A stretch of DNA of 27,906 nucleotides, from positions 1 to 27,906 of the forward strand of contig JAQGAU010000454.1 in NCBI GenBank assembly GCA_034698045.1, in the 5' to 3' direction. Both the position numbers and the translations under genes were made by a program. Below are positions 1-9,532 of the stretch, in pieces. This DNA is from Paramacrobiotus richtersi (lineage: Eukaryota; Tardigrada; Eutardigrada; Parachela; Macrobiotidae). A model generated the notes under the pieces. That model was given only the letters and a program-made list of their open reading frames with translations, made no database searches and was not told the origin of the DNA. Every line of letters starts with the position of its first letter. The stretch's first letter is position 1.

Positions 1-1399
1 GCGAGTCGAATAAACGTTAAGGATTTTGACGTTTAGCCCTATTAGCGTTCTGCAGGCGTCTAGTAGGGACATAACAAATGCGTATCTCGAAACAATGCCT
101 GGCACTAAACTCAACGATGCTGTGGATCTTGACTGATTCGCCGTACTGCAACATTGGTCTTAGCTAATGCAGTATATTGTTGTACGCAGCAACGTCGTGT
201 TTTCTTATGCATTTTATTTGAACATAATGTTGGTGAAATGCCTTTGCGATATTATTTTTTGATTTATCGTGCTGGGCTGCTTTATTTTACGTTATCGTGT
301 GAACAACTGTTGCTGTTTTTTCCAAAGTGAACTTGACTTTTTCCGTATATGCAAGAACAGTTACTCATAAAATCCAACATGCAGTATTGAAGATTAGTAG
401 ACCTGAGTGAAGTTTCTTGCGAGCAAGTACAGCCTGCATGGATTACCAGAAATTGCAGCTGCACATGCATACATTTACAGAGACAGTTGTTGACAGTTAT
501 CATCGCTTGATTCTGATTGCATCGCATTTCTGATCGCAGATTTCATAAAATCTTATTTCATATTCGGCCCGATACTAATATCGTTTGCACGTTAATAAAC
601 ACAACCAAAGTATAATAATCGATGTATCATATTATAATATTAGTGTTCATACATACGGCTGCATGCCACCAATTCACAAAGTGATATGGGATTCGACGAT
701 TACATACTTGGTCTAATTCAATCAGCACGACTCACACTGGCAAATTTGGTATCAGAACAAAAATAACATACCATGTCGAACCCGGATAGTTACAGCAAAG
801 GACTCAGCTTCTAACTTACTTATACGTTGTAGCGGGGGCCGGCATCTTCGAAGGCCGGAGACATCGCACGAGAATCGCGCAAAATGCAGATGTACGAGTC
901 AGATGTTGTGCTGCATTTGTGCTGCGATCCGGTACCAAAGATCTTTTTCCAGAATATGACCTGTTGCACGGGGAGACTCTTAAAAGCAGAAGACTTTGTG
1001 AGCCTCGATATCTGACACTGCACCGGCTGATGACCTTAGTTGGCTTAGTCTGGTGGCCCTGTATATAATCGTAAAAGTAACACCAGGATCAGTAGAAGTA
1101 CCACCGAAACGAAGGCATAAAAATTGCGTAACGTCAAATGCTCCACTGCAAAATTGATTCAGTCGGAATTGACTGACAAAATAATGTATAGTTCATCAGG
1201 CACTTCATAACATTACAAACACCAACAGGAGTCTGACATAGTCTGACATCTTCTTCCACGAGCTCTTATTTTTTGTAGTAAAAAATTTCTCCACTAATTG
1301 TTAAATATTAGGGTTTAAGATACGATTGAGAGGTTGTAGGTGTGTTAAAATGACGGACAGAATGTGACGAATAAAGCGGACAAAAAGCAGACGTTATAA
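1..1399. other. No gene recognised
   Basis: Short open frames here have no recognisable domain, no convincing splice context and no codon pattern. The 590-660 part is AT-rich. A small GC hairpin around 838-858 (CCGGC...GCCGG) is the only local structure noted. Likely intergenic DNA or eroded repeats. Confidence 0.5.
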
Positions 1400-1426
1400 C
1401 AGGATCGGCGATTTATAGCTGATCAC

Positions 1427-2175
1427 ATGTTTCAGGGAGATACACTGCGACGTTTACTGGAAGTGCCATCCCATATGCGCCGACCTGTGCAACGCAGACA
1501 ATTAAACAAGAACCTGTCAAGTTTCCAGCCCAAATTGCAGTCGGATACTGGACTGTTAGCTCTCCAGCCTGCAACAGTATCGGCGCATCAAAATGGTCCA
1601 GTGACAGGCAATGTATCTGCTGAATCGCACTCCGAAACGGGGAAACAGACACTCCCGCCTAAATTACAGCCTAATCCACCACATGGTGTCTTCTCCAAAA
1701 TAAGGTCTTGGTTCTCTCGTCGCCGTCAACCGCCAGTCCCCCATACATTGAAGACATCACCGGAACTAGCGCAACTGGCCAGTAGACTGCAGGAGGGCTT
1801 TCGTTACCGTCGCGTTCCTGCTCACCATCATCGTCCCGCAAAGATGTTTGGTGCTCTTGCCATCTCGGAAAACCGCCTCCTTCCCAACCGCATTTGGGCT
1901 GACGTTTTTCATGTCTTGACGGAATGGAACAGGCGAAATGCCGGCGAGTATGCGTCAAATGGAACTGTATTCTAACATCAGCCGACATTGCACTGTATCT
2001 GCCTCAAGAATCGTCGCATGTCTCAAGTCTGCCTCGTAAAGTCATGGAATCAGAATACGAGGTCATCGTCAACACGGGCTGGGAGAATCTGCGCCATCGC
2101 TTGGAGGAAAACAGTGTTCGCTTTTTTTGCAGCCGTTGGGTGGAAGGGGCAGAGAGAGCACTCATAATACAATAG
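1427..2175 (+). CDS. Unassigned two-exon protein, basic and proline-rich N-terminal half
   Basis: I do not recognise the family. Exon 1 is open from 1400 and has an ATG at 1427. It runs to a GTATGC donor at 1948. An 80-bp intron ending in CTCAAG at 2027 restores an open frame to a TAG at 2173-2175, giving about 223 residues. Exon 1 encodes a Gln/Pro/Ser-rich region, then a basic patch (KIRSWFSRRRQPPVP) and a probable amphipathic helix (SPELAQLASRLQEGF). Exon 2 has ENLRHRLEENSVRFF. The intron length matches the other introns inferred in this window, which supports the join. The true start is uncertain, because ATAACAG just before 1403 could be a 3' splice site and this could be an internal exon. 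No membrane segment or signal peptide is seen. Confidence 0.4.
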
Positions 2176-3040
2176 AGCAACCATTTCTGTACCGGATCCA
2201 CATAACCTGACAATTGTTACGTACGCGTGCGTAAAGAAACATTCAGAATTCGGAGCCCACCAAAACCACTGTCTACATCCCGGCTTGGGGCCTTAAGATT
2301 GGCACACGACAAGCGAGCGGCACTATGCGTATTACTATACGTTTATCAGGGTTGCTTAGACTCATACAATCCATTCAGATAATAAAATGCATAGGTCAGA
2401 TTTCCGATGAACGCGTATATTAACTTGACATCGAATTCAATCGTAGTATAAACGGCATTGATAAGGTGAACATGGACAGTCCGTTCGATATATTTTAACT
2501 CAGCCGGTTCCTGTAGCGACATGGTCAACGTAATCATAAGTGCCAAGTATTCGGACTATTGTTTGAGCCTAGTCAGAAGACGAAACAATGAGAGATCAAA
2601 GAATCAGGCAAGCATGGGTACACCACATTTCTTCATTTTGGGTGCGATGTTACCGACTGTTGTACAGGGTTGATGGGTGTGCGGTTTATTTCCCCAAAGT
2701 CGAATCAGCCGGCAGGTGTGAATGCGAGCGAAAACCAGAGCTGTTCGATTGCGACGATCTTGCAGGATAGTAGACCATACGCCCAGGAGGTTGTGCGGTC
2801 TGTTACCAGAAAACGCGCGTGTTTATCTTTTTTACTTGAACTTACTGTAATGAAAGCGAGCTGCAGGCCGCAGTCTCCGGTTCGGCTTGTTCCGAACTAG
2901 ACCAAGAGTGGGTCTCGAATTCGTAGCGAATCCAGATACGACTCCGGATCAAGGTGCATTTCTGGCGCAGCCCGGTGTGTTAATGTTTTTAGGTGTAGTT
3001 ACAGTAATGTGGTGTGCTGTGTTCTTGTGCTTGATTAAGT
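2176..3040. other. No gene recognised
   Basis: Several overlapping short frames on both strands have no supporting feature. One frame (2887-3249, +) contains a hydrophobic run (VLMFLGVVTVMWCAVFLCLI) but has no convincing start or splice context, so I do not call it. Confidence 0.4.
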
Positions 3041-4700
3041 GTACCTCGCAGACGTGCTTACTGGGCCCTAGTGTGCACAGCAGAGAAATCATAATGGGCC
3101 CACCCCATTTACCGGTGGTTTCTAACGGATTCTATGTACAGCAGGCGCACTGCAGATCTTTATCTTTATCACTCATGCAGTCGCATCATCAGGTTTATCT
3201 GTATACGCGAGCTGCTTGCAGGCAAAACAAACGGTACGGTACCGTTTGACGCAGTATGCACTATGCAGTACATAAAACTAGAACTGGCTGTAGCGCTCCC
3301 ACTTCCGTCTGTTCGGTCCACTAGAGCTCGCTCTGCAATCGTGTAACGGAGGGAGTAATAATTCTAGTTGACAGTCCTAGCACCCACGCATGTTAGTCCA
3401 CAAATGGAGTGTATCCCGTCCTTCATTCGATAGTCCGCAACGGTTGCGTCAAAACGGTCGAGACGTCGGCCCTTATAGTTCAGCTGAAACAATTCAGAGG
3501 GAAGCCGAAGTTTCCCATGGATGGACGCTTTCATCTGGCAAATAGTAGAAGATCGCTTCACACGATAAGGCGATTCGCTCCCATCACTGAACATATTGAT
3601 AACACAAATAGCCACGTATTCTTCAAGAGCCGGTGCTCCGACTTCTTCCTCTTCTTGCTGGACAACCACTGGCTCGACGACGTCCTTGATTCTGTCCCAC
3701 AGCCTGAGCCAGCCATTCCGCGACACACCCTGCAGCAATATTCCATCAGATCGCATGTTCCGCAGTACGATAATAAACCCGGCCAAAAGGAAGTGTTCCA
3801 CATTCCCGAGTACATAACCTGGAAAGTTTATATAATGTTTCCAAATTCGGTCCATGGCCAAAAGAACTGTTGCCACATTAAATCCCGGAGTGCACAGGCG
3901 TTCGAAAAGGGCAAACTGCGCCATATACATCGACGGTTCAATATCCCAGTCCAGCAAAAGGCACATCAATTCGTACTACACTGACGGTTCCGCCTCAAGT
4001 TGATCCAGTAGAAAACCGCGGAAACCAGACGTTTCAGCATGGACCACAGCCAATAACGCAGCCTTCCCGTTCGCCGTCTCATCTACTGTGACTTTTCCAT
4101 ATGCCTTCTCCGAGGAAATCTCCACGGTCTTCGCGGAAACCTCGCTAAGCTTCTCGCGACACACTGTTACGCTGAATGTCCGATTTTTCAGTGTCGCGTT
4201 ATCCCGGCATTTAAAAGAATCTGCAGACACGTCCGGCAGTGTCACAGGAATTCCTGTACGCAGTTGACCCAACTGCTACCGCATAAGCAGCCGGAACGGT
4301 ACCCGCATTTGGACACAGACAGTGGCTTGGCGAAAAATACCCAGTTCTTGACAACACTGCGAGTAGGTCTGGCCATTGATGTTACGCATTCTGTCGTTGA
4401 GATAACAGAGATTGGCACCGTGGTCGGGATGGATAGCGATGGTCGCACTCCCTTGGCCAGTCGGGCAGCTCAACGACAGCTGAACGGACTGAACGGAAAA
4501 ATCTGCATAATCCGTCTCAGATTACGAAAATCGGCGCCCAACTTCCTGCAAATGTGCATGCTGCATGCAGCACCGGCTAGATAAAGATCTAGTGAGAAGC
4601 AGCAACTTGAAAAAGCCGTACATGTAAGCACAGCTACGGGATGGGCCCAGTAAATGCTTTTTTCTATGCATATGGCCCAGTAAGCACGTTTGCGAGGTAC
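3041..4700. repeat. 27-bp inverted repeat bracketing the ubiquitin-like gene
   Basis: The left arm at 3041-3067 (starting GTACCTCGCAGACG) and the right arm at 4674-4700 are reverse complements with one mismatch over 27 bp. Weaker inverted matches lie just inside, for example AGATCTTTATCT near 3154 and near 4585. Together they enclose the minus-strand ubiquitin-like gene in about 1.66 kb. No target-site duplication is visible, so this may be a decayed mobile element, a captured gene, or an old local inverted duplication. Confidence 0.5.
3364..4512 (-). CDS. Multi-exon protein with C-terminal ubiquitin-like domain (5' end incomplete)
   Basis: Three exons are inferred on the minus strand: about 4512-4341, 4253-3982 and 3915-3364. 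One codon frame spans the whole interval, interrupted by two TAG codons. Each TAG falls inside a GT-AG interval whose length is a multiple of three: 87 bp (4340-4254, donor GTATTT, acceptor TACAG) and 66 bp (3981-3916, donor GTGTAG, acceptor GCGCAG). Removing them leaves one frame to the final TAG. The last ~75 residues (about 3615-3390) match the ubiquitin fold order: a beta hairpin (VAICVINMFSDGSESPYRVK), the helix start STICQMKASI, then LPSELFQLNYKGRRLDR and TVADYRMKDGIHSI. Compare DTIENVKAKI, RLIFAGKQLED and LSDYNIQKESTLHL of ubiquitin. There is no C-terminal Gly-Gly, so it should be a fixed adaptor domain, not a conjugatable modifier. A Glu-rich linker precedes it. The N-terminal two thirds are unassigned. 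The first exon start was not found. Confidence 0.5.
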
Positions 4701-4710
4701 GTTTTTTCAG

Positions 4711-5301
4711 ATTTTCTGGACTGTCTTCCGGACTTAGAAAAGCTGACCTTTTCGTCAGTTTATGAGCATGAGTGCGTCGATGGTTGCGAGAAACATAACT
4801 GCAAAACATTGGCAACTGGTGACGGTTTCTGGAAAGCCGGATTTCGAATGTGCGTGGAGACAGTAATTGTGAGTGCTGCATATGGAAATCCGGTCAGCCT
4901 GTGCACTTGACTTTAAACAATGCCTGACAATGCCTGTCTGTGACTTTCAGAATCGCGTTCAAAACATGCCGCTGGTCAACTATCCTAATCAGTGCACGCG
5001 TGGAGTAGCCGGTAGCTCCCAGTTTTGCGCCGTGCATTCCAGTGGGACAGTCCAAAGGAAAACAAGAAGCACGAAAGCCCCTCTTGAAATGGACGCTGAT
5101 CTCATGATCCACGGTAAATACGACAACAGCATCGCTTGCATGCTTCCCGCTTTTTCCAGAAATTCAAACGAGTCTTGGTTGACGCCAATAACGAAAGCAC
5201 ACGTGCTGACTGATTCATTTTTACTGACAGATTTTTTCACTATCTTCACTTCGGAAAGAATAGGGCTTTTTTTCAGTATCTATTTAACATTTTCCATCTG
5301 A
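4711..5301 (+). CDS. Cys-rich CxC/KDZ-type zinc-domain protein, two exons seen, ends uncertain
   Basis: Exon a (4711-4862) follows a strong acceptor (GTTTTTTCAG). It encodes ECVDGCEKHNCKTL and then GDGFWKAGFRMC. A GTAATTG donor at 4863 and a CTTTCAG acceptor ending at 4950 define an 88-bp intron. Exon b continues in phase with VNYPNQCTRG and SSQFCAVH. The combined order, C..C...C..L..DG.WK....C, then YP..C.......FC..H, resembles the Cys/His-rich segment I recall beside KDZ-like transposase-derived proteins in invertebrates. That link is from memory and needs a profile search. The remaining C-terminal stretch to the TGA at 5299-5301 is less protein-like, and a GGTAAAT at 5112 may be another donor. 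The gene is head-to-head with the ubiquitin-like gene and converges on the ORF at 5284-5892. It could be a host gene or a remnant of a DNA transposon. Confidence 0.42.
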
Positions 5302-5892
5302 CATGTCTCTTGGCACTCGTCTGACGATCATACGCGGCGTACGAGTTTTAGCGTCACTGACCTTTATGCCGATTTTGCCTTTGTGGCGATCCAGCTCCAT
5401 CCTTGCTTGATCCCGACCATTTTGCTCGCGGAAACGAAGGACAAGGTTGTTGTTCTGCGTTCGCGACACTCCCTCCATGTTGCATCGCAAAGCCGCATCC
5501 GGCATGGATTTGGCAAAATGATTTTCGATCTGGTCCAGTGCTGCCTTGCTTCCTCCATTCTGATTGGCGTTGTAAAGTGTCAAAATTAGTGCCATGTTTT
5601 GGCAGTGGTTTGGCAGCAGTCGCGTAGTTTCGCTGAAACGCTCCAGTTGGCGGGCGAGTAGGGGCTTCGGTACGAGTACGGTACGAGTACGTGTCACAGA
5701 TTTCTGGAGTCGGGCAACCTCACCCACAAGGCGGCAGATGCGTCCGTGCTGCTCAATATTCTGAACCACCATCTTACTGAGAAGTGGGACCGGTTCAACA
5801 ACAATGAATTTCAAATCTGCAGCTGCCGGTTTCGGGCTTGCATCAACAACATCAGATTCTTTGAATTTACGGAGCGGATCAGGAATAGACAT
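5284..5892 (-). CDS. Possible LINE ORF1-like protein
   Basis: A 202-codon frame starts at an ATG (5892) and ends with TAA. Residues ~50-75 look like a short coiled coil (IEQHGRICRLVGEVARLQ). Residues ~145-195 contain NNNLVLRFREQNGRDQAR, a run of alternating hydrophobic residues, and RTPRMIVRRVPRDMSD. That last pattern resembles the RRM-like / pre-zinc-knuckle part of non-LTR retrotransposon ORF1 proteins (…P.I.I.gvP.d.s…). No zinc knuckles follow, so if it is ORF1 it is cut short. A host protein whose next exon is missed is the alternative. Its 3' end overlaps the converging plus-strand gene by 18 bp. Confidence 0.35.
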   Translation of the reverse strand: MSIPDPLRKFKESDVVDASPKPAAADLKFIVVEPVPLLSKMVVQNIEQHGRICRLVGEVARLQKSVTRTRTVLVPKPLLARQLERFSETTRLLPNHCQNMALILTLYNANQNGGSKAALDQIENHFAKSMPDAALRCNMEGVSRTQNNNLVLRFREQNGRDQARMELDRHKGKIGIKVSDAKTRTPRMIVRRVPRDMSDGKC

Positions 5893-6004
5893 CGTCGTTA
5901 TTGCAGTTTAAGACACTTGTAATTCTACGCTACGGAGTACGGACATAAAAATTATATCCGTTCTCGAGCTGGGCTAGGCGCAGAATGTAATTCTAAACAA
6001 CCAG

Positions 6005-6246
6005 GTGCTTATGAAAACTCATACATCAGCTTTCATAATTATTTTTGCAATCAGTTCTGGTTTTCCCGATACAGCTAACGTCAGCGGAACCAGTGTTGCT
6101 ACAGTAACAGATGGGCCAGACATGATAACTCCCAGCCAGACTCTATCGGGCGCATCGAGACCAAGAGATGGAAGTTCTCGAAAAGCGAAGATCTTACTGA
6201 AGACTGCCACTAAATTTAGCTGTACTCGTGTTTTACTTTCGAACGT
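6005..6246 (+). CDS. Possible small secreted peptide, 3' part replaced by LINE tail
   Basis: The frame opens MLMKTHTSAFIIIFAIS followed by SGFPDT, a plausible signal peptide with a cleavage site near residue 19. It continues through a Ser/Thr/Gly-rich stretch. The same frame runs on into the LINE 3' tail at ~6268 and stops inside it, so the natural C-terminus is either lost to the insertion or lies on another exon. No conserved domain was recognised, and the frame could be fortuitous. Confidence 0.22.
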
Positions 6247-6267
6247 TGTTGCCTCTCAGTCTCATAC

Positions 6268-6332
6268 ACTGACCAGACGTTTGAGTGCCACGAGATGGCT
6301 TGTCTGCTCGAAGGAAATAAAAATAAATAAAT
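6268..6332 (+). mobile_element. LINE 3' end fragment (same family as at 10.3 and 17.4 kb)
   Basis: The sequence CTGACCAGACGTTTGAGTGC..., then GGCTTGTCTGCTCGAAGG and an AATAAAAATAAATAAAT tail, is nearly identical to the reverse complement of 10291-10360. It is also similar to the end of the LINE at 17450-17495. Only the 3' UTR and tail are present, consistent with a severely 5'-truncated insertion. Confidence 0.6.
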
Positions 6333-6359
6333 GATCAAGGTAATAATATTTCCAATTAA

Positions 6360-7046
6360 TTAAGCACTTCCAGCATTAACGTCACCATATTTGTAGCATT
6401 ACCAACAATACCGCTACCTTTATTCAGACACTACCGACATCAAAATCGCGTCATTTTGTACTAACATTACCAATAGTTTTCCTCTAGTCTAACCACAGTG
6501 CGTGTGAATATAAGACGGTACGGATTCACATGCACTGTGGTCTAACACTACCGGCAATAATGCCACCTCTCTGGTTAGCACAGCCGGCAATAATGTCCCC
6601 ATTTGGACAGTTCCCAGAACATCACCAAGTTGGTGACACCAACAATAATGTCCCCTTCTGTTTACTTCCCAAAACAGCACTGGCAGTAATGTCAGCCTCT
6701 GTTCAATGTTCAGACTATCACCGGCAATAATGTCCGCCTTTGTACAACGCCCAGAACATAACCGGCAGTAATGTCTGTCTTTGTACAGCAGTGCTGTAAC
6801 AGCACCAGTACCCAAAACATCACTGGCAATAACGTCCACCTTTGTACAATACCCAGAACATCACCCGCAGTAATGTCCCCCTTTGTACAGTTCCCAAAAT
6901 ATCATCGGCAATAATTTCACCGGCAATAATGTCCTTCTTTCTACACAGTACGCAAAGCATTACCGGCAATATTGTCACCCTTGCTAAGTACCCAAAACAT
7001 TACCTGCAGTAATGTTTCCTTTTCAACAGTAGCCAAAACAGCATCT
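6360..7046. repeat. Degenerate minisatellite, unit about 42 bp
   Basis: The motif GGCAATAATGTCC (variants GGCAGTAATGTC and AACAATAATGTCC), followed by CCCTTTGTACAGTACCCAGAA and CATCACC, recurs about a dozen times at 40-60 bp spacing. Units differ by many substitutions and short indels, so the array is old. Open frames crossing it on either strand are by-products of the repeat. Confidence 0.8.
6492..6541. repeat. 18-bp inverted repeat hairpin at the left part of the minisatellite
   Basis: The arms 6492-6509 (ACCACAGTGCGTGTGAAT) and 6524-6541 pair with one mismatch around a 14-nt loop. GTCTAA/TCTAAC sequences sit on both sides, so the hairpin may be a small insertion in the array. Confidence 0.55.
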
Positions 7047-7050
7047 GTCA

Positions 7051-7668
7051 AGTAACAGCAACGCCACATGGGCAGCGTGCTCGTACCACGATTTTCACAG
7101 TCGTTCAAGGTTTACTGTGGGGGAAAAATCCGTGTTACCATACCCAGTCTTCGCAGCGCTACGCTTTTGCATCTTGAAATCTGCCAAAACTAAAACACTT
7201 AACATTTGTTTCATCCTTAACCAATCTTGCCTAGCGATGGACAAAAAGAAAGCGCAAAATCTGATCAGAATTATGAACCCAAACAAGTGCGGATTCATGG
7301 CGGCTGGAGGATATTCAACGCGTTTGCAGTTACCGTGTGTTTCTACGGACGCAACCGTTCTGGCACCTGCCGTAATGATCCATGCTAAACAGAACCGCAC
7401 CGTATTTCGTTCAACCGTATTGAATCCGCAATTGTTTGGACTTCTAATTCTTATCAGATTTTGCGCTTTCTTTTGGTCCATCGCTAGGCAAGATTGATTC
7501 AGGATGAAACAAATGCCAAGTGTTTTAGTTTTGGCAGTTTTCAAGATGCAAAAGCGTAGCGTTGTGAAGGTTGGTTTTTGGTAACACAGATTTTCCCCCT
7601 ACCGTAAACCGTGAACGACTGTGAAAATCGTGGTACGCGCACGCTGCCCAAGTGGCGTTGCTGTTACT
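7051..7668. mobile_element. Foldback element with ~250-bp terminal inverted repeats
   Basis: The outer end AGTAACAGCAACGCCAC at 7051 is matched by its reverse complement ending at 7668. The arms (about 7051-7303 and 7421-7668) pair at roughly 85-90% by eye, leaving a ~115-bp centre. The element abuts TTAA on the right (7668-7671) and TCAA on the left, suggesting a TTAA target, as piggyBac- or Kolobok-type elements use. The two frames it carries, one per strand, are mirror images of each other (CFILNQSCLAMD appears on both) and are not separate genes. No transposase is encoded, so it is non-autonomous. Confidence 0.75.
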
Positions 7669-7881
7669 TAACATCAATGCACTACAGTCATGTAATTTTC
7701 CGGCCAGGTCGCAAGTATGACTAATAGGTGCTTTAGCTCCCTATTTAGTATACTAAAGACTTTCATTATGAAATGCTATAATACAGAATATGTGATAAAA
7801 AGGTCAATGTATGCGCTGCTGTGGTAGGATCCTGCTATATGACTAGACAGTTCAGGTTTGTAGTTGTTGTAATATCACACC

Positions 7882-8170
7882 GATGATCAATCAGTACGTG
7901 CTTGAAGGGGAATGTATATGGTCGATTAAACTGGAGGAATGTGATGACCAATAGTGTGAAAAAAATTTAGTACGGGCATAAGAAAAATTTATACGGTCGA
8001 TTAAACTGGAGATAATAAATGCATTAACAGGACGTGATGAACTGTGTTTTATAATCAGGCTGTGCTGTGTTGTAGCTATAAAAACTAGTACGGCGATGAC
8101 CAATAATTTAATGGAAAAAAATCAGTACGTGCTGGATGAGAATTTACACGGTCTTGTAAACTGTGGAAGA
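7882..8170. repeat. Three degenerate tandem units, AT-rich
   Basis: The blocks GATGAYCAATMAGT...AAATCAGTACGTGCT...GGTCGATTAAACTGGAG recur near 7882-7938, 7942-8013 and 8094-8170. The core GGTCGATTAAACTGGAG is exact in the first two. The third is more diverged. No coding content was seen. Confidence 0.6.
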
Positions 8171-9100
8171 ATAAGGTTGTTTTAGTTAGTTATGGATTTT
8201 GCTTGATAATATTGGTGTAGCGTGACTATTGGATGGAGCGAATTTGAAATAGTTTGAAATTTTTTTGTTGATAATATTTTCAGTCCATCGATTTAATGCT
8301 GCTCAGAAGCTGCGACAGAACGTAACGGTGCGGTTCAGATTTTCTGAATTTGTTCGGGAGATAGGGAATTTCTGCCTTTCTCCAGTTTCTTGGTTACAAC
8401 ATGTGATTTGCATCTTCATTGTTATCCGGTGAGTGTGATTTATATAAGAGTGAAGACTGGTTATTTAGGGTATTATAAATTAAAAATAAGCATTAACATA
8501 AGACTGCATAAAAGTCAGTCAGTTAAGCTTTTCTCTTGCTAGTCCCTGCTCTTATCCCTTGGTTTATCCCATGCGACCTGGCCGGAACGCCCCGATGGGG
8601 CGGCCACGTTAATGTATTTGATCAGATTGCGTTTCACCATTGCAAATATCGGCGTTGCAGTTTAGCCAAAGCGCAACCAAAGTTTTGAGATATAGAGTTC
8701 ATTTTAAAATAAACAGTTGATTTCAGTTGTTGACAAGATATCTTCTATCTACCAATATCATGGTAGAATAAGACCAAAGATAAATCACAGCTATGTTCAC
8801 TGCCAGAACCGCACACATGTCAATTGTGTAGACCCACTGTGTCGGAATACCGATGACCTTTAGAAAGCTAATCACGGCTTTACGAACATGCGAGTACTTG
8901 CGAGTACATATACGACCATACGAGTACTTCGACGTGATCCAGCAATTGCGGGGCTTGAGTTTACCGTGCCGACAACAGTGGACTGCTATGACAATTTGCT
9001 GACTGGGCCAATATATCCATCTACAGTAGCTTCCAGAGCAACGGCCGATGCAGACGCATCACAATTGTACATTTTTTAAAGTCAGTGCAGTACCTGCCAG
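8171..9100. other. No gene recognised; GC hairpin near 8590
   Basis: AT-rich sequence with one GC-rich hairpin near 8587-8601 (CGCCCC GAT GGGGCG, with TGGCC/GGCC outside). ACGAGTAC-type octamers repeat near 8890-8930. A 63-codon frame at 8888-9079 has no identifiable feature. Part of this region may be upstream exon or promoter of the gene at 9.1 kb. Confidence 0.4.
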
Positions 9101-9127
9101 GCGGTTGTTCACCCGACCGCCGCGCAC

Positions 9128-9490
9128 ATGATCGAGATACGAATCTACAAAATTCTCAAAGCAGGTCGGCACCGTACACTCAGGCCCCACAATTGTTGGA
9201 CCACATCGAAGTACTTGAAAATATTTTTCTTTATTGTTAGTTATGTTACTGCAACCGCGTTAGCGGGTGCAGCGCAGTACAGTACGTCGACAGTCAACCC
9301 ATATAATATTGCTGCTACCTGGACCGGGCAAACGAACTGGAAAGCAATCAAGATGGAAAGCTGTGCTGAGATTTATAACGTGAAAAATAATGCAGTGCAT
9401 GTTTTTTTGCGAAACGCACGTGCCATTAGTGGAAATAAGTCGTTACAATTTGTTTCTACGCAACTTTTCTGCGATGTCAGAAACTGTCAG
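9128..9490 (+). CDS. 'Gene 1': possible secreted-protein exon ending at a splice donor
   Basis: The frame has a hydrophobic segment (YLKIFFFIVSYVTATALAG) about 30 residues after the first ATG, then a Cys-containing region ending LFCDVRNCQ. The exon ends at CAG|GTAATA (9490/9491). The evidence that it is a gene is its reversed paralogue, split between about 22585-21784 and 13414-13380. There NKSVKFIS, MQL and EVRNCQ match NKSLQFVS, TQL and DVRNCQ, and the donor site is also conserved. The family is not recognised. The hydrophobic segment may be a signal peptide if the real start is nearer than 9128, or the 5' part may be intron: TTGTTAG at 9240 and GTACAG near 9284 are candidate acceptors. A mobile element (9533-10020) sits in the following intron. 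Confidence 0.45.
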
Positions 9491-9511
9491 GTAATAATTA
9501 CGAATTATTAC
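9491..9511 (+). promoter_or_regulatory. Conserved palindrome starting exactly at the 5' splice site
   Basis: GTAATAATT-ACG-AATTATTAC is a 9-bp inverted repeat with a 3-nt loop. Its first two bases are the GT of the intron. The paralogue carries the same palindrome at 13379-13359 (-). In RNA it could hide the donor in a stem. Confidence 0.5.
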
Positions 9512-9532
9512 GACGGTACAGTAATCAGTTGG

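Noticed and set aside
3976-3981. In-frame TAG codons in the ubiquitin-like gene as evidence of a reassigned stop codon or read-through
   Set aside because: Both TAGs lie inside GT-AG intervals of 66 and 87 bp that keep the frame when removed, so ordinary short introns explain them.
6489-6839. 116-codon minus-strand frame rich in Cys and Leu
   Set aside because: It translates the minisatellite; its periodic residues follow the DNA repeat.
6360-7046. CRISPR-like array
   Set aside because: Unit and spacer lengths vary, the 'spacers' are themselves related, and the DNA is eukaryotic.
7095-7544. Two ~130-150-codon frames on opposite strands with shared peptide
   Set aside because: They are mirror readings of the inverted arms of the foldback element, not genes.
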